Origin: Caldovatus aquaticus
Lineage (GTDB): Bacteria; Pseudomonadota; Alphaproteobacteria; Acetobacterales; Acetobacteraceae
Assembly: GCF_019458025.1 (NCBI RefSeq)
Contig: NZ_JAHZUY010000034.1
Location: 1-39,432, forward strand
Length of the DNA stretch: 39,432 nucleotides
Direction: 5' to 3'
In this document: positions 18,359 to 26,232 of the stretch, in pieces
How positions within the stretch are numbered: position 1 is the first letter of the stretch
Layout: every line of letters starts with the position of its first letter
Position numbers and translations under genes: made by a program
Notes under the pieces: model-generated
Seen by the model: the letters and a program-made list of their open reading frames with translations, nothing else
The model's database searches: none
Told to the model about the DNA's origin: nothing

Positions 18359-20191
18359 GTGTCCGAGGCGCTGCTCTCCTACTACAACGCCGAGCTCGCG
18401 GCGCTGCGCAAGCTCGCCGGCGAATTCGCCGAGACCTATCCGAAGGTCGCCGGCCGCCTCCGCCTGACGCGGGAGCAGGTGGACGATCCGCTGGTCGAGC
18501 GGCTGCTCGAGGGGGTCGCCTTCCTCGCCGCGCGGGTGCATCACCGGCTCGACGACGAGCTGCCGGAGCTCTCCGACGCGCTGCTCGAGATGCTCTCGCC
18601 GCACCTGCTCGCGCCGGTGCCGTCCATGACCACCGTCCGCCTGGCGGCGGCGCCCGGCAACCCGGCGGTGCTGCGCGTCCCGCGCGGCCTCGCGCTGGAA
18701 ACGGAGCCGGTGCGCGGCGAGCCGGTGCGCTTCCGCACCTGCCACGACGTCACGCTCTGGCCGCTCGTGATCGAGCAGGCGCGCCTGACCGGCCTGCCGC
18801 TGGTCGCCCCGCCCAATCCGCGCGCGCAGGGAGCGGCCGCCTGCCTGCGGCTCGTCCTGCGCAGCGCCGTGCCGGAGCTGCCGCTGGCGAAATACGCGCC
18901 CGACCGCCTCCGCCTGCACCTCCGCGGCGGCGGCACCGCGGCGGCGCTGCACGAGCTGCTCTGCACGGCGACGCTCTCGGTCGCGCTGGCCGACGGCCCC
19001 GCCGACCCGCGGCCGACGATCCTGCCGGCGGAAGCGCTCTCCGCCGCCGGGTTCGAGGCGGAGGAGGCGGCGCTGCCCTGGCCGCGCCGCGCCTTCTCCG
19101 GCCACCGGCTGCTGACCGAGTATTTCGCCTTCCCGGAGAAGTTCCTCTACCTCGACCTCGACGGGCTGCGCGCGCGCACCGCACGGCAGGAGAGCGACCG
19201 GCTCGAGGTCTTCGTCTATCTCTCGCGCGCGGCCGGCGAGCTCGAGCGGATCGTCACGGCGGAGAACTTCGCCCTCGGCTGCACGCCGGCGATCAACCTC
19301 TTCCCGCAGCGCTGCGAGCCGATCGCGATGGACGGGACGCAGTCGGAGTGGCTCGTCCTGCCCGACGCGCGCCGGCCGAGCGCGCTCGAGATCTACGCGA
19401 TCGAGCGGGTGCGCGAGAGCCGCCCCGACGGCTCGCGGCGCGAGGTGCTGCCCTTCCACCGCCTCGGCCGCGGCGAGGGCGCGGGGGAGGCGGGCGCCGA
19501 GGCCGCGGAGGTGCACTACATCGCGCGCCGCAGCGCCGCGGCCGCGCCGCTCACCGGCACCCAGACCACGCTCCTGCTGCGCGACGCCGCCTTCGACCCG
19601 GCCCGGCCGGCGGATGCGGTGCTGACGGTCGAGGCGCTGTGCTGCAACCGCGACCTGCCCGCCATGCTGCCCTTCGGCGGCGGGCAGCCGCGGCTGCGCG
19701 TGGCCGAGGGCGGTTCGCCGGTGGCGCAGGCGGAGTGCCTCTCGCCGGCGACGCCGACGCTCCGCCCCGCCCTGCGGGAGCGTTCCGCCTGGCGGCTGAT
19801 CTCGCATCTCGCGCTCAACCACCTCTCGGTCACCGGCGGCGAGCAGGGGGCGCAGGCGCTGCGCGAGATCCTGCGCCTGCACGACCTGCGCGACAGCGCC
19901 GAGAGCCGCGCCGCGCTCTCCGCCCTGCTCGCGGTGGACGCGGCGCCGGGGATCGCGCGGCTGCCGGGCGGGCGGCCGGGCGCCTTCGCGCGCGGGCTCG
20001 AGGTGACGCTGACCTTCGACCCGCAGGCCTGGCAGGCCGGCGGACTCTACCTGCTGGCCGCGGTGCTGGAGCGGTTCCTGGCGCTGCAGGTGACGGTGAA
20101 CGCCTTCGTGCGCACGGGGGTGGCGCTGCGCGGCCGCTCCGGCCTCGCGGTGCGCTTCCCGCCGCGCAGCGGCACGCGGACGCTGCTGTGA
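18359..20191 (+). CDS. tssF: T6SS baseplate subunit TssF (ImpG/VasA)
   Basis: The product is 610 residues, the usual TssF size. It starts with the family N-terminus L-L-S-Y-Y-N-A-E-L-A-A-L-R-K-L-A-G-E-F-A and continues with Y-P-K-V-A-G-R-L. TssF forms, with TssG and TssE, the wedge around the VgrG spike. The start codon is GTG, supported by GGAGGAGG at 18343-18350, eight bases upstream, and by the match to the family N-terminus. The stop overlaps the GTG of tssG (GTGA at 20188-20191). No truncation is seen. Confidence 0.95.
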   Translation: MSEALLSYYNAELAALRKLAGEFAETYPKVAGRLRLTREQVDDPLVERLLEGVAFLAARVHHRLDDELPELSDALLEMLSPHLLAPVPSMTTVRLAAAPGNPAVLRVPRGLALETEPVRGEPVRFRTCHDVTLWPLVIEQARLTGLPLVAPPNPRAQGAAACLRLVLRSAVPELPLAKYAPDRLRLHLRGGGTAAALHELLCTATLSVALADGPADPRPTILPAEALSAAGFEAEEAALPWPRRAFSGHRLLTEYFAFPEKFLYLDLDGLRARTARQESDRLEVFVYLSRAAGELERIVTAENFALGCTPAINLFPQRCEPIAMDGTQSEWLVLPDARRPSALEIYAIERVRESRPDGSRREVLPFHRLGRGEGAGEAGAEAAEVHYIARRSAAAAPLTGTQTTLLLRDAAFDPARPADAVLTVEALCCNRDLPAMLPFGGGQPRLRVAEGGSPVAQAECLSPATPTLRPALRERSAWRLISHLALNHLSVTGGEQGAQALREILRLHDLRDSAESRAALSALLAVDAAPGIARLPGGRPGAFARGLEVTLTFDPQAWQAGGLYLLAAVLERFLALQVTVNAFVRTGVALRGRSGLAVRFPPRSGTRTLL

Positions 20192-21459
20192 GCGACGAGA
20201 CGATCATCGTCCGGCGCGTGCCGCCGCAGGGCGCCTCCGCCGCGCCGCCGGAGGGAGACGCGGCCGGTCCGCCGCCCGGCGGAACCGCACCCGCCCCCGG
20301 GCCGGAGCCGGCCCGGACCGGGGAGGCCGCGCCGGACGCCGCAGCCGCCGCGCCGCCCCCCGCCGCGCCGCAGGCGGACGCAGGCGGGGCCGGCGCCGCG
20401 CTGCTCGCCGCGGCCCTCGAGGCGACCGCGGCGGCGGCCGCGCCGCCGCCCCCGCCTCCCATACCGGACGAGCCGGGCGACCCGCCGCCCTCGCCGGTGC
20501 TGCGCCCCCTCGCGCCGCAGGAGCGCCTGGCGCGCGAGCCGACGCGCTTCGCGCTCGACCAGGCCGCGGACATCGCCGCGCGCGTCGCCCACGGCGCGGA
20601 CGGCGCCGACCCGCTGGCGCTGCGCTTCAGGAGCTGGCCGCGCCTCGGCCTGGCCGCGGGGGAGGTGGTGCAGGCGCGGCCCGAGTCCGGCGAGCTGACG
20701 GTCGCCGCCTTCGGCCTGATCGGCCCCGGCGGCGTCCTGCCGCGCCACGTGACTGCGACGGTCGCGGCCGAGCTGCGCAAGCGTTCGCACGCGCTGCACG
20801 CCTTCCTCGACCTGAACGCGCGCCGGCTCCTCGGCCTCTACGTCAAGGCCGGCGCCAAGTACCGCCCGACCCGCAACCCCGAGCCGGCGGAGAAGGTGCT
20901 GGCCGCGGCGATCGGCATGGGCACGCCGGGCCTCGCCGGACGGATCGCCCCGCCGCTGCCGACGCTGCTGTTCCACGCCGGCAACCTCGCCGCGCGCACG
21001 CGTTCCGCGGAGCGGCTGCGGGCGATGCTGGAGGAGGAGACCGGCGGGCGGGTGGAGATCGAGGAGTTCGCCGGCGGCTGGGTGCGCCTGCCCGAGACGG
21101 AGCAGACCCGGCTCGGCGGCGGGCGGACCGGCCGGCACGCGGCCCTCGGGCGCGGCGCGGCGGCGGGCTCGCAGGTCTGGGATCCGCAGGCGCGCTTCAT
21201 CATCCGCATCGGCCCGCTGCGCCGCGCCGAGTTCGAGGCGCTGCTGCCCGGCACGCCGCGCCACCGCGTCCTGGTGGATCTGGCGCGCCTGTTCGTCGGG
21301 CTCGATACCGGATTCGCGCTCAACCTGGTGCTGGCGAAGGAGGAGATCCCGCCGCTCGCGCTCGGCGGCGCGGAGGCGCGGCTCGGCCAGAGTTCCTGGC
21401 TCTGCGGCGCCGCGCCGCGTGCGCGCGACGGGACCGAGCCGATGTTCGAGGCGCGCTAG
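20188..21459 (+). CDS. tssG: T6SS baseplate subunit TssG (ImpH/VasB) with long N-terminal tail
   Basis: The product is 423 residues from the GTG that overlaps the tssF stop. The recognisable TssG domain begins near residue 112 (L-A-R-E-P-T-R-F-A-L-D-Q-A). It continues through the central P-T-L-L-F-H-A-G-N-L and G-G-R-V-E-I-E-E-F segments to the R-I-G-P-L region near the C-terminus. TssG normally makes up the core of the TssEFG wedge. The first ~110 residues are an Ala/Pro/Gly-rich, presumably disordered tail absent from ordinary TssG. The tail opens with S-D-E-T-I-I-V-R-R-V, which resembles the phosphothreonine site at the TssL N-terminus. This is the last gene of the block; a 7-bp hairpin lies 84 bases beyond. 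Confidence 0.92.
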   Translation: MSDETIIVRRVPPQGASAAPPEGDAAGPPPGGTAPAPGPEPARTGEAAPDAAAAAPPPAAPQADAGGAGAALLAAALEATAAAAAPPPPPPIPDEPGDPPPSPVLRPLAPQERLAREPTRFALDQAADIAARVAHGADGADPLALRFRSWPRLGLAAGEVVQARPESGELTVAAFGLIGPGGVLPRHVTATVAAELRKRSHALHAFLDLNARRLLGLYVKAGAKYRPTRNPEPAEKVLAAAIGMGTPGLAGRIAPPLPTLLFHAGNLAARTRSAERLRAMLEEETGGRVEIEEFAGGWVRLPETEQTRLGGGRTGRHAALGRGAAAGSQVWDPQARFIIRIGPLRRAEFEALLPGTPRHRVLVDLARLFVGLDTGFALNLVLAKEEIPPLALGGAEARLGQSSWLCGAAPRARDGTEPMFEAR

Positions 21460-21543
21460 CCCGGCCGCGGACGCCGGGAAAGGGGCGGGAGCGTGGGTCC
21501 GCCCGGCGCACGGCGGGCAGCAACGGCCGCTGCGAACGCGGCC

Positions 21544-21564
21544 GGGCGGAGGCGGCATCCGCCC
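21544..21564 (+). terminator. Weak stem-loop downstream of tssG
   Basis: A 7-bp perfect stem (GGGCGGA/TCCGCCC) with a 7-base loop lies 85 bases after the tssG stop. It is the best terminator-like structure in the 271-base gap that ends the T6SS cluster, but has no U-run. Apart from a weak promoter-like pair near the cupin gene, I see nothing else in the gap. Confidence 0.3.
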
Positions 21565-21659
21565 CGATCGCGCAGGGGCGCGGGCATGGATCGGGCGCGC
21601 GGATGGTACGGCGGGGTGCGTCACCCGTCCCCACCGCGGCCCGCCCGCCGCCAGGGCCG

Positions 21660-21689
21660 TTTCCCGCCGCCCACGATCGGCCCTAAGCT
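21660..21689 (+). promoter_or_regulatory. Promoter candidate for the cupin gene
   Basis: TTTCCC (21660-21665) and TAAGCT (21684-21689) are separated by 18 bases and lie 41 bases before the ATG. The -35 match is poor. The -10 resembles the TATGCT and TAGCTT elements seen before tssB and mutS. Confidence 0.25.
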
Positions 21690-21730
21690 CGGCGCGCCGC
21701 GAGACCGGCGGAGGAGGGCCCATCCGGCGC

Positions 21731-22189
21731 ATGACCGCGATCACTCCCAAGGCGACCAACCATGCGGGCCTCGGCCCGCACGACTCCCGCTTCGTCCGCG
21801 TCGCCGATCTCCCCTGGGAGAAGGCGATGTTCGAGGGCGTCGAGTTCAAGACGCTGCTGATGGACCGCGAGCGGGGCCTGATGACGGTGCTGCTGCGCAT
21901 GGCGCCCGGCGCGCGGCTGCCGGACCACGAGCACGTCCTGCTCGAGCAGACCTACGTGCTGGAGGGCCGCCTCGTGGACCGCGACGGCGAGTGCGGGCCC
22001 GGCGACTTCGTCTATCGCCCGCCCGGCAGCCGCCACGAGGCCTGGACGCCGGAAGGCGGGCTGATGCTCGCCGTCTTCCAGATGCCCAACAAGTTCTTCC
22101 TGCCGGACGGGCGCGTGCTCGACTTCGTCGGCGGCGACTGGGCGGAGAAGTGGGGCGAGGCGGCGCGGGCGGCGGGGATCGCCGGATAG
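21731..22189 (+). CDS. Single-domain cupin protein
   Basis: The product is 152 residues. It shows cupin motif 1 as D-H-E-H-V-L-L-E-Q-T-Y-V-L-E-G (about residues 58-72) and motif 2 as P-G-D-F-V-Y-R-P-P-G-S-R-H-E-A. The histidines and the glutamate/glutamine are suitable for binding one metal ion. The sequence resembles the ChrR-like/dihydroxyacetophenone-dioxygenase-like cupins; the substrate cannot be told. The ATG at 21731 has GGAGGAGGG about ten bases upstream. No signal peptide is present, so it is cytoplasmic. It precedes the molybdoenzyme gene by 58 bases on the same strand; a functional link is possible but not shown. Confidence 0.85.
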   Translation: MTAITPKATNHAGLGPHDSRFVRVADLPWEKAMFEGVEFKTLLMDRERGLMTVLLRMAPGARLPDHEHVLLEQTYVLEGRLVDRDGECGPGDFVYRPPGSRHEAWTPEGGLMLAVFQMPNKFFLPDGRVLDFVGGDWAEKWGEAARAAGIAG

Positions 22190-22193
22190 GCCC

Positions 22194-22225
22194 TTGCGCC
22201 GCGCCCGTCCGGCGGCACCTATGCG
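22194..22225 (+). promoter_or_regulatory. Promoter candidate for the molybdoenzyme gene
   Basis: TTGCGC (22194-22199) and TATGCG (22220-22225) are 20 bases apart, slightly long, just after the cupin stop. The predicted transcript would have a short leader of about 15 bases containing GGAGGACGAGG before the ATG at 22248. Confidence 0.25.
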
Positions 22226-22247
22226 CGAAGGCGGAGGACGAGGCGCC

Positions 22248-22928
22248 ATGGCGGAACAGGACGGGCACGGCGACATCCCCCTGACCGGACGGGTGCGCGA
22301 GAAGCTCATCGCGCGCAAGCAGGACTGGGCCCGCGAGGGCCGGCTGCTGACCGGCGCCGCCGCCGGCCCGGCGCGCGCGCGCCTGCCCCCGGGCCAGACC
22401 CTGGTGCGCGACTGGCCGGTGCTCGACCTCGGCGTGCAGCCCGAGGTCGCGCGGGAGAAGTTCCGCCTGCGCGTCGAGGGGCTGGTGGAAAACCCGCTCC
22501 GCCTGGACTGGGAGGGCTTCCTCGCCCTGCCGCAGGAGGAGCAGGTCTGCGACATCCACTGCGTCACGCAGTGGTCGCGCTACGACAACCGCTTCGCCGG
22601 CGTGAAGACGCGCACGCTGCTCGCCCTCGCCCGCCCGCGGCCGGAGGCGCGCTTCGTCGTCCTCCACGCCTACGACGGCTATACCACCAACCTGCCGCTC
22701 GCGGAATTCGGCGCCGAGGACGCGATGCTCGCCCATTCCTGGGAGGGCAGGCCGCTGACGCGCGAGCACGGCGGGCCGGTGCGCGCGGTGGTGCCGCGCC
22801 TCTACTTCTGGAAGAGCGCGAAGTGGATCACGCGCATCGAGCTGCGCGCGGAGGACCAGCCGGGCTTCTGGGAGGTGCGGGGCTACCACAACCACGGCGA
22901 TCCGTGGCGCGAGGAGCGCTACGGCTGA
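22248..22928 (+). CDS. Sulfite-oxidase-fold molybdopterin oxidoreductase (cytoplasmic, single domain)
   Basis: The product is 226 residues from the ATG at 22248, chosen because GGAGGACGAGG precedes it; an in-frame start 18 codons upstream lacks this. It contains the molybdopterin-binding core of the sulfite oxidase family, with the expected Mo-ligand cysteine at residue 105 in C-D-I-H-C-V-T-Q-W-S-R-Y-D-N, and Y-T-T-N-L-P-L and K-W-I-T-R-I-E-L further on. There is no heme-b5 domain, no dimerisation domain and no Tat or Sec signal, unlike periplasmic MsrP/YedY. The substrate is unknown. It converges on the htrA gene with only 18 bases between. Confidence 0.88.
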   Translation: MAEQDGHGDIPLTGRVREKLIARKQDWAREGRLLTGAAAGPARARLPPGQTLVRDWPVLDLGVQPEVAREKFRLRVEGLVENPLRLDWEGFLALPQEEQVCDIHCVTQWSRYDNRFAGVKTRTLLALARPRPEARFVVLHAYDGYTTNLPLAEFGAEDAMLAHSWEGRPLTREHGGPVRAVVPRLYFWKSAKWITRIELRAEDQPGFWEVRGYHNHGDPWREERYG

Positions 22929-22946
22929 TCCCCCGCGCGCCGCCGC

Positions 22947-24074
22947 TCACGGCGCGACGCCGAGCGTCACCGCGACCTCGATCCGCTCGCCGTTGCGCAG
23001 CAGCGTCACCGGCACGGTCTGCCCCGGCTCGCTGCGGTCGAGCGCGTTGAGCAGGTCGGCGACGCGGCGCACCGGGCGTCCGCCCAGCGCCACGATCACG
23101 TCCCCGACCCGGAAGGCGCCGTCGCGGGTGAACTGCGCCGGGCGGATGCCGGCCCTCTCCGCCGGCGATCCCGGCTCCACCGCGAGCACGAACACGCCCT
23201 CGATGCCGAGGCGGGCGGAGAGCGCCGCGTTCACCTGCTCCTCGGCGCGCACGCCGAGCGAGGGGCGGACGTAGCGCCCGGTCGCGATCAGCCGCGGCAC
23301 CACGCGGTTGACCGTGTCCACCGGGACCGCGAAGCCGATCCCGGCATAGGCGCCGGAGGGGCTGTAGATCGCGGTGTTCACCCCGATCAGCCGGCCCGCG
23401 GAATCGAGCAGCGGCCCGCCCGAATTGCCCGGGTTGATCGCGGCGTCGGTCTGGATCAGGCCCTCGATCACGCCCCCGGCCTCGTTCGGCAGCTCGCGGT
23501 TGAGCGCGGAGACGATGCCGGTGGTTAGGGTCCAGTCGAGCCCGAAGGGATTGCCGATCGCGAACACCTTCTGTCCGACCTTGAGGTCGCCGCTGGTGCC
23601 GATCGGCAGCGGCTCGGGCCCGCCGAGGCCGACGCCGATCCGCAGCACGGCGAGGTCGTGCGCCGGGCTGGTCCCCACCAGCGCGGCCCGGAAGGCGCGC
23701 CCGTCGGCCAGCCGCACGATCGCGCCGGAGGCGCCGGCGACCACGTGGTGGTTGGTCACCACGTGGCCGAGCCGGTCCCAGAGGAAGCCCGAGCCGGTGC
23801 CGCGCGGCACGTCCAGCGCGTTGCGCGTCCAGGGGTTCAGGACCCGCTCCGTGGTGGCGATGTACACCACGGAATCGCGCGCGGCCTCGAACAGGGCGAT
23901 GGTGCTGCGCTCGTCCTCGGCGAGGTCGCCGCGCGGCGTCACCGCCCGTGGCACGGCGCGGGGGGCGAGCAGCTCCGCCTGGATCAGCGGATAGAGGTTC
24001 CAGGCGAGCACGAGGAGCAGCCCCGCCGCGGCGATCGCGAGCAGGCGGGCGAGGAATCGACTCTGGTCGTTCAT
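22947..24074 (-). CDS. Membrane-anchored HtrA/DegS-type serine protease with one PDZ domain
   Basis: The product is 375 residues. A single N-terminal transmembrane helix (~8-32) is followed by a trypsin-like domain with catalytic His110 (T-N-H-H-V-V), Asp140 (A-H-D-L-A-V-L) and Ser218 (G-N-S-G-G-P). One PDZ domain follows (~275-370, E-P-G-S-P-A-E-R-A-G-I and G-D-V-I-V-A-L-G-G). This layout matches DegS/HhoB-like periplasmic proteases, which cut unfolded or signalling substrates at the membrane. The start is uncertain: the ATG at 24074 or one six codons upstream; neither has a clear ribosome site. I prefer 24074 because M-N-D-Q-S-R-F leads directly into the anchor. Confidence 0.92.
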   Translation of the reverse strand: MNDQSRFLARLLAIAAAGLLLVLAWNLYPLIQAELLAPRAVPRAVTPRGDLAEDERSTIALFEAARDSVVYIATTERVLNPWTRNALDVPRGTGSGFLWDRLGHVVTNHHVVAGASGAIVRLADGRAFRAALVGTSPAHDLAVLRIGVGLGGPEPLPIGTSGDLKVGQKVFAIGNPFGLDWTLTTGIVSALNRELPNEAGGVIEGLIQTDAAINPGNSGGPLLDSAGRLIGVNTAIYSPSGAYAGIGFAVPVDTVNRVVPRLIATGRYVRPSLGVRAEEQVNAALSARLGIEGVFVLAVEPGSPAERAGIRPAQFTRDGAFRVGDVIVALGGRPVRRVADLLNALDRSEPGQTVPVTLLRNGERIEVAVTLGVAP

Positions 24075-24282
24075 GGGCGGCGAGGATGGCATGCCGCCGT
24101 CCGGGCAGCGAGCCGCCGGCGCCGGCCGCTCCGCCCGGCGCCGGGCCGCCGTCCCGATGCCGCCGCGCCTACCTCCGCCGCCGGCGATGGCGCAGCGGGG
24201 CCCCGCTCGGGTCCGCCGGCGCGCACGGGAGGTGCGCCGCGTCGCCGGTGCGGGAAACGCCGCCGACGGTCGCGGGGGCCTC

Positions 24283-24313
24283 GCGGCGGGCGGGGCGGCG
24301 GGCGGGGCGGCGG
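24283..24313. repeat. 12-bp tandem repeat (2.6 copies)
   Basis: The unit GCGGCGGGCGGG is repeated twice perfectly and once partly in the 261-base gap between the kinase and htrA genes. The rest of that gap (24075-24282) shows no gene or motif that I can support. The G-rich strand could form a quadruplex. Confidence 0.8.
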
Positions 24314-24335
24314 TCGCGGCCTGCCGGCCCGCGCG

Positions 24336-25331
24336 TCAGCGGTGCGGCGACGGGGCGACCAGCGCCCTCAGGTCCGCCTGCGGCCGCGCGCCGAAATGGC
24401 TGATCGCCTCCGCCGCCGCCACCGCGCCCCAGCGGCCGCACTCCGGCAGGGCCCGGCCCTGCGCGAGCGCCGCCAGGAACCCGGCCGCATAGGCGTCGCC
24501 GGCGCCGGTCGTGTCCACCACGCGCACCGGCATGGCGGGGATCTCGTACGCCGCGTCGCCGGCCACGACCACGCTGCCCTCCGGCCCGCGCGTCAGCACC
24601 GCGATGTCCACGTCGCCGCGCACCAGCGCCACGGCGTGCTCGAAGCGCTCGACCTGGTAGAGCGCGCGGATCTCCGCCTCGTTGGCGAAGAGGATGTCGG
24701 CCTCCTCGCGCAGGAAGGCGAGGAAGGCCTCGCGGTGGCGCGCGACGCAGAACGGGTCGGAGAGGGTGATCGCCACCCGGCGCCCGGCCGCGTGCGCCAC
24801 CGCCGAGGCGGCGCGGAACGCCGCCTGCGCCGCCGGCGGGTCGAACAGGTATCCCTCGAGGTAGGTGATCCGCGCCGCCCGCAGCGCCGCGAGGTCGAGA
24901 TCGGCCTCGCCGAAGGCGACGCAGGCGCCGAGATAGGTGTTCATCGTCCGCTGCCCGTCCGGCGTCACCAGGATCAGGCAGCGCGCGGTCGGCGCCCCGC
25001 CCGCGAGCGGCGGCGTCGGGAAATGCACGCCCGCGGCGGCGATGTCGTGGCGGAACACCGCGCCGAGCTGGTCCGCCGCCACCTTGCCGAGGAAGCCCAC
25101 GCGCGCGCCGAGCGCCGCCGCCGCCGCGCAGGTGTTCGCGGCCGAGCCGCCGGAGCTCTCGATCCCCGGCCCCATCGCCGCGTAGAGCCGCTCCGCCGCC
25201 TCCGCGTCGATCAGCTGCATGGCGCCCTTGGTCATGCGGTGCGCGCTGAGGAAGGCGTCGTCGGCGCGCGCGAGCACGTCCACGATGGCATTGCCGATGC
25301 CGAGGATGTCGAGTTCGGTGGGAGACGACAT
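24336..25331 (-). CDS. PfkB-family carbohydrate/adenosine kinase
   Basis: The product is 331 residues. It begins L-D-I-L-G-I-G-N-A-I-V-D-V-L-A, the usual opening of adenosine-kinase-like PfkB enzymes in alphaproteobacteria. It has the S-S-G-G-S-A-A-N-T substrate motif (~59-67) and the C-terminal PfkB signature D-T-T-G-A-G-D-A-Y-A-A-G-F with the catalytic aspartate. It would phosphorylate a sugar or nucleoside with ATP; adenosine is the best guess from overall similarity, but the substrate is not proven. It is divergent from the EI24 gene, with 62 bases between the two starts. Its 3' end is 261 bases from htrA, so it is probably a separate transcript. Confidence 0.88.
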   Translation of the reverse strand: MSSPTELDILGIGNAIVDVLARADDAFLSAHRMTKGAMQLIDAEAAERLYAAMGPGIESSGGSAANTCAAAAALGARVGFLGKVAADQLGAVFRHDIAAAGVHFPTPPLAGGAPTARCLILVTPDGQRTMNTYLGACVAFGEADLDLAALRAARITYLEGYLFDPPAAQAAFRAASAVAHAAGRRVAITLSDPFCVARHREAFLAFLREEADILFANEAEIRALYQVERFEHAVALVRGDVDIAVLTRGPEGSVVVAGDAAYEIPAMPVRVVDTTGAGDAYAAGFLAALAQGRALPECGRWGAVAAAEAISHFGARPQADLRALVAPSPHR

Positions 25332-25393
25332 GCGGAGGCGCCCTGCGGTCCTGGAGCGCGTTCCGCTTACCCGTCGCCCCCCGGAGCCGCAAC

Positions 25394-26113
25394 ATGACCC
25401 TGCTGCACGCCGTCCTGCTCGCCTTCCGCCAATGCGACGATCCCGCCTTCCGCCGGCCGCTCTGGCGCGCGGCGGCGGCGGCCGCGGCCTGCTTCGCGCT
25501 GCTGTTCTGGCTGGCGCTGCGCGGCGCGGCCTGGCTTGCGGCGGGCGCCCCGGACTGGCTCGCCGGCCCGATGCTGGACTGGGCCGCCCAGGCGCTCGGC
25601 GGCCTGCTCGCCCTGCTGCTCGCGGGCTGGCTGCTGGTGCCGGCGCTGGTCACGCTCGCCGGGCTGTTCGCCGACCCGGTGGCGGCGGCGGTGGAGCGCC
25701 GCCATTACCCGCACCTGCCGCCGCCCGCCGGCGGCGCCTCGATCGCGGCGCAGATCGGGGCCGGCCTGCGACTCGGGGCCCGGCTGCTGGTGCTGCACCT
25801 GGTGCTGATCCCGGTGGCGCTGCTGCTGCCCGGCGTCGGCGCCGCGCTCGCCTTCCTGGTCGGCGCCTGGGGCCTCGGCGCGGGGCTGTTCGAAAGCGTC
25901 GCGATGCGCCGCATGGGGACGGCGGCGGCGCGGGCCGAGCGGCGGCGGCGCCGGCTCTCCGTGCTGGGCCTCGGCGCGCTCGGCGTGCTGGCGGCCGCGG
26001 TGCCGCTGCTCAACCTGCTGGTGCCCGTCATCGGCACGGCGGCGGCGACCCATCTGCTGCACCGGGGCGCCCGCCGCGCCGGGGACGCCGGGGCGGGAGG
26101 AAACTGGGGATAA
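25394..26113 (+). CDS. EI24-domain (CysZ-like) integral membrane protein
   Basis: The product is 239 residues, with about four to six hydrophobic segments (roughly residues 27-48, 60-92, 125-165 and 195-220) and the EI24-type motif F-A-D-P-V-A-A-A-V-E-R-R-H-Y-P in between. The family includes the sulfate transporter CysZ, but many alphaproteobacterial members have no known substrate. No cysteine-biosynthesis genes are nearby. The ATG at 25394 has CGGAG upstream. The stop is followed by a 119-base gap containing a candidate promoter for the bactofilin. Confidence 0.8.
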   Translation: MTLLHAVLLAFRQCDDPAFRRPLWRAAAAAAACFALLFWLALRGAAWLAAGAPDWLAGPMLDWAAQALGGLLALLLAGWLLVPALVTLAGLFADPVAAAVERRHYPHLPPPAGGASIAAQIGAGLRLGARLLVLHLVLIPVALLLPGVGAALAFLVGAWGLGAGLFESVAMRRMGTAAARAERRRRRLSVLGLGALGVLAAAVPLLNLLVPVIGTAAATHLLHRGARRAGDAGAGGNWG

Positions 26114-26128
26114 CCCGCGGTTTCCTGG

Positions 26129-26158
26129 TTGTATGCGATCGCGCGAGCGTGCTAGCCG
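26129..26158 (+). promoter_or_regulatory. Promoter candidate for the bactofilin gene
   Basis: TTGTAT (26129-26134) and TAGCCG (26153-26158) are 18 bases apart in an A+T-richer patch after the EI24 stop. The ATG lies 75 bases downstream, with GAGAGGGGGA as ribosome site. The -10 element is weak. Confidence 0.3.
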
Positions 26159-26232
26159 CAACGTCGGGAAAGACGCGGCGCGGGGGAGAGCGCGTGCCGC
26201 GGCGCCCGCACCGCTGTGAGAGGGGGAACAGC

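Noticed and set aside
21604-21619. Sigma54-like element TGGTAC...GGTGC in the tssG-cupin gap
   Set aside because: The -24/-12 spacing is off by one base and the -24 element has a mismatch, so it is not a convincing sigma54 promoter.
24169-25653. 494-codon open frame on the - strand overlapping the PfkB kinase gene
   Set aside because: It is the shifted shadow of the kinase gene; the kinase motifs lie only in the 24336-25331 frame.
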